Positions 1 to 5,164 of a DNA stretch of 5,328 nucleotides are shown here, in pieces (position 1 is the stretch's first letter; the number at the start of each line of letters is the position of its first letter). A program made the translations under genes and the position numbers. Below the pieces are notes generated by a model. It made no database searches. It was not told the origin of the DNA and saw only the letters and a program-made list of their open reading frames with translations. The stretch is from Nitrospirota bacterium (GTDB taxonomy: Bacteria > Nitrospirota > Nitrospiria > Nitrospirales > UBA8639): positions 1-5,328 of the forward strand of contig QJYE01000242.1 of the NCBI GenBank assembly GCA_003235785.1, given 5' to 3'.

Positions 1-252
1 CCGACATTCTTCAAACCAGAGGTCTCCACCTTCACCGCCGTGGTGAGATGGGAACAAATGAATCTGGGACAGGATTTAAGTGGGGAAGCCGGGAAACTGG
101 GGGAATGGCAACGTTGGACCTTTGGCCTGAACTTCCGTCCCACAGAAGATACTGTGTTCAAAACCGACTTCCAATATACGCCAGTCGGTCGAAATGGGGA
201 TGAGCGAATTCATGATACAGCTTTCGTAGCATCCTGGGCCACGTATTTTTAA
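1..252 (+). CDS. Outer-membrane beta-barrel (porin-like) protein, C-terminal part
   Basis: The gene is open at the left edge of the window; reading frame 1 runs from base 1 to the TAA at 250-252 and gives 83 residues. The fragment alternates polar and hydrophobic residues in short strands (TFTAVVRWEQM, RWTFGLNFRP, VFKTDFQYTP, TAFVASWATYF) separated by polar turns. It ends in an aromatic Tyr-Phe. A C-terminal Phe on a final amphipathic strand is the classical recognition signal for BAM-dependent insertion of outer-membrane beta-barrels. The pattern suits a porin or a related channel, but the specific family and substrate cannot be told from the last few strands. An in-frame GTG at 40 is only an internal codon, since the frame is open upstream of it. 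The gene is followed by an inverted repeat and then by a separate promoter, so it probably belongs to the preceding transcription unit. Confidence 0.75.
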   Translation, partial: PTFFKPEVSTFTAVVRWEQMNLGQDLSGEAGKLGEWQRWTFGLNFRPTEDTVFKTDFQYTPVGRNGDERIHDTAFVASWATYF

Positions 253-264
253 TATCTCTCGAAA

Positions 265-300
265 GAGAAGGGGAAAGAGCCTCATCCTTTTCCCCTTCTC
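265..300 (+). terminator. Perfect 12-bp inverted repeat after the porin-like gene, possible terminator
   Basis: The left arm GAGAAGGGGAAA (265-276) and right arm TTTCCCCTTCTC (289-300) are perfectly complementary and enclose a 12-nt loop. The repeat starts 13 bases after the stop codon of the porin-like gene, which suits a transcript 3' end. No run of T follows the stem (the next bases are CGCAAATTTG), so it is not a canonical intrinsic terminator; it may instead stabilise the mRNA 3' end. A smaller hairpin (255-268, 5-bp stem, CGAA loop) overlaps its left arm. Confidence 0.45.
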
Positions 301-364
301 CGCAAATTTGCAAAAAACGTGAATAGCTTGGAAATACTTAGAAAAATCAACACAAATATCCCTG

Positions 365-394
365 TTGACCGGCTTTAAATTCCAGTGCTACAAT
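365..394 (+). promoter_or_regulatory. Sigma70-type promoter with extended -10
   Basis: The -35 box is TTGACC (365-370, 5 of 6 matches to TTGACA). An 18-bp spacer follows, then the -10 box TACAAT (389-394, 5 of 6 matches to TATAAT). The -10 is preceded directly by TGC (386-388), which is an extended -10 element. The predicted transcription start is near 401, leaving an 85-110 nt leader before the lipoprotein gene. It is the best promoter match I found in the window and sits just upstream of the Fur-like site. Confidence 0.65.
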
Positions 395-409
395 CGGCTT
401 ATCATTTTT

Positions 410-450
410 CATAATGAGAATCAAATTCAAATAAATTGAAATTCATTCTC
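410..450 (+). promoter_or_regulatory. Putative Fur box within a long inverted repeat
   Basis: Bases 410-428 match the 19-bp Fur consensus GATAATGATAATCATTATC at 14 of 19 positions, with the core AATGAGAATCA well conserved. The site is the left half of a larger inverted repeat: the arm at 416-430 (GAGAATCAAATTCAA) pairs with 436-450 (TTGAAATTCATTCTC) at 13 of 15 positions across a 5-bp centre. The mirrored copy on the other strand matches the consensus at 12 of 19. The element lies about 10 to 50 bases downstream of the predicted transcription start, where an iron-loaded Fur dimer or pair of dimers would block transcription. This suggests induction of the downstream genes under iron limitation. 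Other metalloregulators of the Fur family (Zur, Mur, PerR) use similar AT-rich palindromes and cannot be excluded. Confidence 0.6.
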
Positions 451-485
451 GTTTTTTAATTTATCAAACTCGATCTTTCATCTGG

Positions 486-983
486 TTGTTCATGTTAGCT
501 CTGTCTATGACTTCCCTGCTTCGTGGAACCTCCATTTTGGCATGCACAGCCATCTTTCTGGGCTGTAGTTCCCTTTTCGGCTCTGAATTGATGAGCGAAC
601 GGTACCTAGCCTGTCCCATGGATTCCGTATGGAATTCATCCTTGGAAACGCTCAAAGCCTATCCGGTAACGAAGAAAGACAAGTCCAACGGGGTGATCGA
701 AACCGGGTGGCGGGTGGAATATGTGCAAGGCGCCGGATATGGCATGTTCCAACGGGAAGGCATGGGCGATAAAGAACGATCCCAACTGACCCTGAGCATG
801 AAGCCCCTCGATTCCAATGCCGTGCGACTACAAATTGCCGAACGGCGACAACATTGGGGATTCCGTGGTGGCGGCAGAATTTATGATTGGTATCCGGTCC
901 AACCTTCACAAAAAAAGGTGGATGATATTTTGAACAACTTAACCAAGAAACTCGAGGCTGAAGGATGTTTTATCGAATCCTGA
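486..983 (+). CDS. Uncharacterised lipoprotein, first gene of the Fur-box unit
   Basis: The longest frame begins at TTG 486 (165 aa); ATG 492 and ATG 507 are in-frame alternatives, and none has a clear Shine-Dalgarno. From ATG 507 the N-terminus (MTSLLRG, then a hydrophobic stretch ending FLGC) is a standard short lipoprotein signal, with Cys27 of the long form as the likely lipidated residue, so I favour 492 or 507. The mature part is about 138 residues and soluble. It has a CPMDSVWNSSL helix, a segment KSNGVIETGWRVEY and a C-terminal helix ending EAEGC. The pattern of a W-containing helix, then G-V-I-x-T-x-W, then a final helix recalls the helix-grip fold of BamC-like lipoproteins, but the resemblance is loose and I do not assign that function. 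Cys43 and Cys161 could form a disulfide. The 3' end overlaps the FMN-binding gene by 19 bp, so the two are probably co-translated. Confidence 0.8.
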   Translation: MFMLALSMTSLLRGTSILACTAIFLGCSSLFGSELMSERYLACPMDSVWNSSLETLKAYPVTKKDKSNGVIETGWRVEYVQGAGYGMFQREGMGDKERSQLTLSMKPLDSNAVRLQIAERRQHWGFRGGGRIYDWYPVQPSQKKVDDILNNLTKKLEAEGCFIES

Positions 984-1654
984 CTATCCTGCTTCTCAAT
1001 ACATTCCTCTCTTTTGTTCTGATCTCTGGGGTCCAGGCCCAAGACCAGCAAATTTGGGATCAGGATTTGAAACGATACCTTACGCCCCAGGAAATGGGGC
1101 AGGAGGATGTCTACCTGACTCCGGAAGACGCCGCAAAATTGACATTTCCTGAATCCGATTCCATCCGCTTGGAGATCATCACTCTCACCCAAGACCAGAA
1201 ACGACTCATCGAAGAGCGAATTGGATGGCAATTTCCGGAATCGACATTTGAATGCTTTATTGGAGAAACCAATGGAAAAATCGATGGATGGGCTTTTGTC
1301 CAACATACCATCGGTAAACATAAGGCGATGACCTACATGGTAGGCGTTGACCCCGATGGGGAAGTCACCAACGTTGAAGTATTGGTATACCGAGAATCAC
1401 GGGGAAGCGAAGTGGGGAAAAAACGATTCAATTACCAATACCATGGAAAAACGATTGAAGACCCCATTCGGATCAACCGGGATATTATCAACATTTCCGG
1501 CGCCACCATGTCGGTGCGGTCCATGAGTGCCGGCGTTAAACGCGCCCTCGTACTGGCCGATGAACTTTACTTACAATCCCAGAGCCAAAGCGCCGCCATC
1601 AATACGGCCAGTCGAACGGACAAAGGCTTTTTGGAGTCCCTGCTGGGGTTCTAA
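965..1654 (+). CDS. Exported FMN-binding-domain protein, likely covalently flavinylated
   Basis: The product is 229 aa. Residues 1-25 form a Sec signal peptide with a hydrophobic core (ILTILLLNTFLSFVLI) and a probable cleavage site after Val-Gln-Ala25, so it acts in the periplasm. The C-terminal half is an FMN_bind-type domain (as in NqrC/RnfG): a strand region with YMVGVDPDGEVTNVEVLVYRES, then a turn region, then DIINISGATMSVRSMSAGVKRAL. In this family the Thr of S-G-A-T (Thr181 here) receives FMN through a phosphoester bond made by the flavin transferase ApbE; ApbE is not in the window. The domain typically carries single electrons between membrane donors and extracytoplasmic acceptors. The start ATG has a GAGG at 954-957 seven bases upstream, which supports it and the 19-bp overlap with the lipoprotein gene. 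The next gene, a four-helix membrane protein, begins 17 bases after the stop and is the natural electron-donor candidate. Confidence 0.85.
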   Translation: MFYRILTILLLNTFLSFVLISGVQAQDQQIWDQDLKRYLTPQEMGQEDVYLTPEDAAKLTFPESDSIRLEIITLTQDQKRLIEERIGWQFPESTFECFIGETNGKIDGWAFVQHTIGKHKAMTYMVGVDPDGEVTNVEVLVYRESRGSEVGKKRFNYQYHGKTIEDPIRINRDIINISGATMSVRSMSAGVKRALVLADELYLQSQSQSAAINTASRTDKGFLESLLGF

Positions 1655-1671
1655 CCTCCTGCAACAATGGA

Positions 1672-2184
1672 ATGCGAAATTTTAATGCCCGCTTCCGTCT
1701 CCGTGATACCGACCGTCATATCCGCTTAGTCTATACCTGGTTTCTCCTGCTGATGCTCGCAGGATTTATTTTCACCTTCTTCTGGGCTCATAGCATGACG
1801 GAGTTAAGCCTTAAAGGCCTTGCCGAGCATTATCGAGGATCGGATGCCACCTTTGGTGAACCAATGCCGTTTGGTCAACTGGCCGAGACCACACATTTCC
1901 ATCTGTTTACCATGCCGGTCACATTCATGATTTTGGTCCATGTCCTCTATCTCACGATGGTCAGCCCCACACTAAAAGTGGTTACGACATGGATGGCCTT
2001 TGTTGGAGTCACCCTGGATCTGGTTTCACCTTGGCTGATTGCCTATGTCTCCCCAATCTTTACTGTCGCCATGTTGACCGGCGACATCCTGATGGTCATC
2101 GGATTTCTCATTATGTTCGTTGTGCCCATGTATGAAATGTGGTGGCAAAAAGCCGCCTTTATGATGCCGGAGTCAGATGACTGA
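1672..2184 (+). CDS. Four-helix membrane protein with HFH motif, possible heme-b redox partner
   Basis: The product is 170 aa with four predicted membrane helices near residues 18-38, 76-97, 101-122 and 128-152. A short basic N-terminus (RFRLRDTDRHIR) precedes helix 1, and the loop between helices 1 and 2 holds AEHYRG followed by an acidic, Pro-containing stretch. Helix 2 starts with ETTHFHLFTMP and continues to ILVH, placing His75, His77 and His90 in one helix; the 13-residue His77-His90 spacing is like that of heme ligands in b-type cytochromes. His16 and His40 are near the ends of helix 1. I recognise the THFHLF pattern as that of a conserved family of small uncharacterised membrane proteins; I recall relatives with misleading names such as 'elongation factor-1 alpha', which the sequence does not support. 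Heme binding is inferred. ATG 1672 has only a weak ribosome site; an ATG at 1667 is out of frame. It follows the FMN-binding gene by 17 bases and should be in the same operon. Confidence 0.8.
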   Translation: MRNFNARFRLRDTDRHIRLVYTWFLLLMLAGFIFTFFWAHSMTELSLKGLAEHYRGSDATFGEPMPFGQLAETTHFHLFTMPVTFMILVHVLYLTMVSPTLKVVTTWMAFVGVTLDLVSPWLIAYVSPIFTVAMLTGDILMVIGFLIMFVVPMYEMWWQKAAFMMPESDD

Positions 2185-2187
2185 CGT

Positions 2188-2649
2188 ATGTTCTTGGCCC
2201 GAGCAGAAGAACATTCTTTACCTAAACTCATGTCTAGCCACAGGCCTCTTCAACAACCAAGTTGGCTTGAAAGGGCTAATAGACATAATGTTGGACAGCG
2301 ACAAGAACCTTCTCACTCCCTCGAATCAGACGTCAACACTTTCATGAGAAAAGAGCAGACGCCACATCGTGCATCACCTTGGCAAAGGTTTCCTCACAAT
2401 GGCCATGGAGCTTGGATAGGCATCAGTCTCTTTTTATGTCTTTCTGCCTGCGCCCCTGGCTTGTATTGGGCAAAACCAGATGCAGGCGAGGGTGAATTTG
2501 AACAGGATCTGCGCTCATGTCGGGAAATCCTGATCAATGACGTTCAAGATTCCGAGACCTCATTTAACCCATTCAGCAGAGGAATAACCGATGATGCTTT
2601 GGCCCAATGCATGAACAGCAAAGGCTGGTTCTTAGCTGAAAAACCCTGA
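2188..2649 (+). CDS. Small lipoprotein of unknown function (true start probably 2344)
   Basis: The longest frame (153 aa) starts at ATG 2188, four bases after the previous stop. Its first 52 residues are polar and low in structure, and they would put the hydrophobic signal core unusually deep in the protein. Starting at ATG 2344 (Met53) gives 101 aa: a 23-residue polar or basic n-region, the core WIGISLFLCL, and the lipobox LSAC with Cys88 of the long form (Cys36 of the short) as the lipid anchor. The mature domain is about 66 residues, with a pattern EFEQDLRSC, then about 29 residues, then LAQCMNSKGW. The motif F-x-x-D-L-x-x-C and C-M-x-x-K-G-W is seen in many small envelope lipoproteins of unknown function; Cys111 and Cys141 are likely disulfide partners. 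No clear Shine-Dalgarno precedes either start. A weak internal promoter may lie at 2262-2289. Linkage to the redox unit is by position only. Confidence 0.65.
   Translation: MFLARAEEHSLPKLMSSHRPLQQPSWLERANRHNVGQRQEPSHSLESDVNTFMRKEQTPHRASPWQRFPHNGHGAWIGISLFLCLSACAPGLYWAKPDAGEGEFEQDLRSCREILINDVQDSETSFNPFSRGITDDALAQCMNSKGWFLAEKP
2262..2289 (+). promoter_or_regulatory. Weak candidate promoter for the second lipoprotein
   Basis: TTGGCT (2262-2267, 4 of 6 to the -35 consensus) and CATAAT (2284-2289, 5 of 6 to the -10) are separated by 16 bp. Transcription would start near 2296, about 48 bases before ATG 2344, which fits the shorter lipoprotein start. A match of this quality can occur by chance. Confidence 0.22.
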
Positions 2650-2782
2650 AGCTTTCTCCACTACCCAGGAACTCCTACACATTAATATCCTTCTAACGCA
2701 GCCAATCAACTCTTACCGAAACGGCAACTGACCTGCCCCCATTCTTTGGCCATTCGGAATGTTCGGTTTTCTGAGTGATGAT

Positions 2783-2806
2783 GGCCTCCGTGGTTGCCAC
2801 GGGGCC
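2783..2806 (+). terminator. GC-rich hairpin before the kinase frame, possible terminator
   Basis: GGCC (2783-2786), a single bulged T, and CCGTGG (2788-2793) pair with CCACGG (2797-2802) and GGCC (2803-2806) around a 3-nt TTG loop, giving ten base pairs that are almost all G-C. The following bases TGATTGTTCT are T-rich but not a T tract. It lies 134 bases after the lipoprotein stop and 3 bases before the first possible start of the kinase frame. It could end the upstream transcript or hide the kinase translation start. The rest of the 2650-2809 gap shows no gene or clear promoter. Confidence 0.35.
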
Positions 2807-2809
2807 TGA

Positions 2810-4423
2810 TTGTTCTCCGATCTCTCCGTTGTGTGGCCTGCTGATCGTCGCCTGACGACCATGCGCGCGCGAGAATCAGGAACGATTGAAACATTCAATC
2901 CGACGGCGGAACGCATCTTTCGATTTATGGCTTCCGAAGTCATCGGGAAAAATCTCAGCATTCTCATGCCAAAACCCGTGAGTGAGCTCCATCCAGAGTA
3001 CATGGCCAAATACCTGAAGACGGGTAATCGGCATATCTTGGATACTCGCCGGGAAGTAACCGCCCAACGTCGAGACAACAGCACGTTTCCCTTATCTCTC
3101 GCCGTCACGGAGGCTCAGCTGTCGGGACGACGCGTCTTCATTACCTTGGTTCGTGATTTGACAGAGGAGAAAATCATGGCCAGGCGATTGACCGCGCAAT
3201 ATGCTGTCGCACGAACGTTGGCCGAAGCCAGGACGATAGCCCAAGCCTCTCAGGAAATCCTCTCTGCCGTGTGCCTCAGCCTCGGATGGCAAGTCGGAGC
3301 ATTGTGGCGATTGAACGAGCAAACGATGACACTCCAATGCCATGAAATCTGGAGCGATTCGCCTGACCAGTTGGCTGAGTTCGTCGCCCTCACCAAACAC
3401 ACCAGCTTTACCAAAACCCAGGGGCTGCCCGGACGGGTGTGGGAATCTGGACAGACCGCCTGGATTTCTGATCTTGCTCATGACGAGAATTTACCAAGAG
3501 CCCATGTGGCCGCCAAAGAGCAACTCCATTCCGCCTTTGCCCTTCCGATTCAATTTGGTGGCTCCACCTATGGGGTCATGGAATTCTTCAGCTATCAAAT
3601 TCGAGAGGTCGATGACGAACTCCTGCATCAGATGCAGGCGGTGGGTAATCAATTCGGTCAATTCATGGAACGCATACAGGCACAAGAAGCCATGGCGAAC
3701 CTGGCCAAGTTCCCGGAGGAAAATCCCCAACCGGTGCTTCGAATCTCACGCGAAGGAAAAATCTTGTATCACAATCAACCCGGCAAAGACTTGCTTGCGG
3801 ACTTGGAACGTGAAACGAATCACACCACCAAAGCTCAATGGGAACAGGCCTTTCAACATGCGTTTGAGCATGGAGGAGTTCACCGTGAAGAGATTATCTA
3901 TCAGGACCGGTTTTTTTTGGTGACCTTTGCCGTTGAAGTCGAAGCCAATTATACAAATGTGTATGCTCATGAGATAACCGAACAGCGAAAAGCAGAAGAG
4001 GCCCTTCGCCACAGGGAAGAACATCTCCGCCAAACTCAGAAACTCGAAGCCATTGGTACCTTGGCTGGCGGGATTGCGCACGATTTCAATAATATTTTAA
4101 CTCCGTTGATCGGCTATACGGAGATGGCAACAAAGAAGGCTGAGGAGGGGAAATCCGTTATCGCCAATCTTCAGGAGGTGCTCAAGGCCAGCGAGCGAGC
4201 CAAAGATCTCGTACAACAAATCCTGACCTTTAGCCGACAAGGCGAGACTGGGAAAAAACCCATCCTCCTGCAAACCGTTGTTGCGGAGGCGTTTAAACTC
4301 CTGCGTGCGTCCTTCCCCACCACCCTCAGCTTGCGAACAGCCCTGTCGCCCACTGCAGGACCGGTGCTGGCCAACCCCACCCAAATTCATCAAGTGGTCA
4401 TGAACCTGGCGACTAATGCATAA
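2810..4423 (+). CDS. Sensor kinase fragment: PAS-GAF-PAS-like-HisKA and N box
   Basis: This is the N-terminal piece (537 residues from TTG 2810). PAS: residues about 22-118, with SGTIETFNPTAERIF, VIGKNLSILMPKP and STFPLSLAVTEAQL. GAF: about 134-288, with LPGRVWESGQTAWISDL and a C-terminal YGVMEFFS. A second PAS-like region: about 296-392 (ENPQPVLRISREGKILYHN). A coiled linker leads to HisKA, about 402-475, with the H-box GGIAHDFNN and phospho-acceptor His424. The HATPase domain begins and stops after the N box (Asn532, Asn536). The start is doubtful: TTG 2810 directly follows a TGA at 2807-2809, and ATG 2861 would remove even more of the PAS domain. The usual first PAS strand (DGIITID-like) is missing or degraded; ADRRLTT at 11-17 may be a remnant. 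No membrane segment is present, so the protein would be cytosolic. Alone it cannot bind ATP normally. No convincing ribosome site or promoter was found. Confidence 0.75.
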   Translation: MFSDLSVVWPADRRLTTMRARESGTIETFNPTAERIFRFMASEVIGKNLSILMPKPVSELHPEYMAKYLKTGNRHILDTRREVTAQRRDNSTFPLSLAVTEAQLSGRRVFITLVRDLTEEKIMARRLTAQYAVARTLAEARTIAQASQEILSAVCLSLGWQVGALWRLNEQTMTLQCHEIWSDSPDQLAEFVALTKHTSFTKTQGLPGRVWESGQTAWISDLAHDENLPRAHVAAKEQLHSAFALPIQFGGSTYGVMEFFSYQIREVDDELLHQMQAVGNQFGQFMERIQAQEAMANLAKFPEENPQPVLRISREGKILYHNQPGKDLLADLERETNHTTKAQWEQAFQHAFEHGGVHREEIIYQDRFFLVTFAVEVEANYTNVYAHEITEQRKAEEALRHREEHLRQTQKLEAIGTLAGGIAHDFNNILTPLIGYTEMATKKAEEGKSVIANLQEVLKASERAKDLVQQILTFSRQGETGKKPILLQTVVAEAFKLLRASFPTTLSLRTALSPTAGPVLANPTQIHQVVMNLATNA

Positions 4424-4429
4424 TTTGCC

Positions 4430-5164
4430 ATGCGAGGCACGGCTGGAAGACTGGACGTGACTCTGGAGGAAGTCCTCATCGATGACACCATGCCTGATCG
4501 TCCCCCTGGACTCCAGGAGGGTCAACATGTCCGACTCACCATGACAGATTCCGGTCACGGGATTCCCCCCAGCCTGCAGACGAGAATTTTCGACCCGTTT
4601 TTTACCACAAAGATCGTGGGAGAAGGTTCGGGGATGGGACTATCGGTTACTCACGGAATTGTGGCGGATCATGGAGGAGTCATTACGGTTCAGAGTCAGC
4701 CAGAACAAGGCACAACGTTCGTACTCTATCTTCCACGAACGTCAGAATCCCTCCTGGCTCCGATTATCCGCAATTCCCCTACGCCCCGTGGACGAGGCAC
4801 TGTGTTGTTTATTGATGACGAACTATCCATTATTGCGGTGGGACAAGCTATGCTGACAGAACTGGGGTATGACGTCTGGTCCTATTCAAACAGCCGTGAG
4901 GCACTGGAGGTATTTCGTCAGCACCCTCAAGACATCGACGTAGTCATTTCGGATCAGACGATGCCGGAGTCCACGGGGGAAATCCTGGCCAAACAGATGC
5001 TGGAGATTCGTTCCTCGATCCCTATTATTTTGTGTACCGGATTCAGCCATACCATGAATGAAGAGAAGGCACTTTCCATGGGAATTCGAGTGTTTCTATA
5101 TAAACCCTATGGCATCCAGGAACTCGCCACAGCAATCCAACGTGCCTTTCACAATTATAATTAA
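4430..5164 (+). CDS. Sensor kinase fragment: rest of ATPase domain plus receiver
   Basis: This piece gives 244 residues if translation restarts at ATG 4430, six bases after the TAA of the previous frame. Residues 1-104 are the remaining HATPase_c: G1 box DSGHGIP (40-46), F box FDPFFTTK (54-61) and G2 box GEGSGMGLSV (64-73). After a Pro/Arg linker, residues 123-243 form a complete CheY-like receiver: acidic pair Asp129-Asp130, phospho-acceptor Asp175 in VVISDQTMP, Thr203 in LCTGFS and Lys225 in LYKPY. No DNA-binding or enzymatic output domain follows, so the receiver would serve a phosphorelay or tune the kinase. The piece lacks the N box and cannot be a kinase by itself. Reinitiation after the nearby stop is possible because the distance is short, but no Shine-Dalgarno is visible before 4430; I regard the piece as the tail of one broken gene. 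Confidence 0.7.
   Translation: MRGTAGRLDVTLEEVLIDDTMPDRPPGLQEGQHVRLTMTDSGHGIPPSLQTRIFDPFFTTKIVGEGSGMGLSVTHGIVADHGGVITVQSQPEQGTTFVLYLPRTSESLLAPIIRNSPTPRGRGTVLFIDDELSIIAVGQAMLTELGYDVWSYSNSREALEVFRQHPQDIDVVISDQTMPESTGEILAKQMLEIRSSIPIILCTGFSHTMNEEKALSMGIRVFLYKPYGIQELATAIQRAFHNYN

Larger units (their letters stand above)
2810..5164 (+). pseudogene. Hybrid sensor histidine kinase interrupted by an in-frame stop
   Basis: The two coding pieces described in the next two entries lie in the same reading frame and are separated only by TAA (4421-4423) and two sense codons, Phe and Ala. Read through, they give about 784 residues with the order PAS, GAF, PAS-like, HisKA, HATPase_c, receiver, the normal order of a hybrid sensor kinase. 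The break is in the ATPase just after the N box (MNLATNA) and before DSGHG. Related kinases commonly read NAxxAM here, often with Tyr after Ala, so TAA is one base from the expected TAT or TAC. Apart from this codon and the missing front of the first PAS domain, no frame damage is seen and all catalytic motifs remain, so inactivation would be recent. A sequencing error at this base would give the same picture. Confidence 0.6.

Noticed and set aside
302..311. GCAAATTTGC 10-bp palindrome, considered as an operator
   Set aside because: It is short, AT-rich and upstream of the -35 by more than 50 bases; a chance palindrome of this size is likely.
881..1321. A 146-codon open frame on the minus strand
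   Set aside because: It is antisense to the well-supported lipoprotein and FMN-binding genes, has no recognisable motif or start signal, and its composition is explained as a shadow of those genes.
3342..3923. A 193-codon open frame on the + strand in another frame
   Set aside because: It lies wholly within the kinase GAF and PAS region, which has clear domain homology in its own frame; the alternative product has no recognisable features.
4097..4558. A 153-codon minus-strand frame that crosses the internal stop of the kinase
   Set aside because: It is antisense to the HisKA and ATPase motifs, with no homology that I recognise; its openness follows from the codon use of the kinase.
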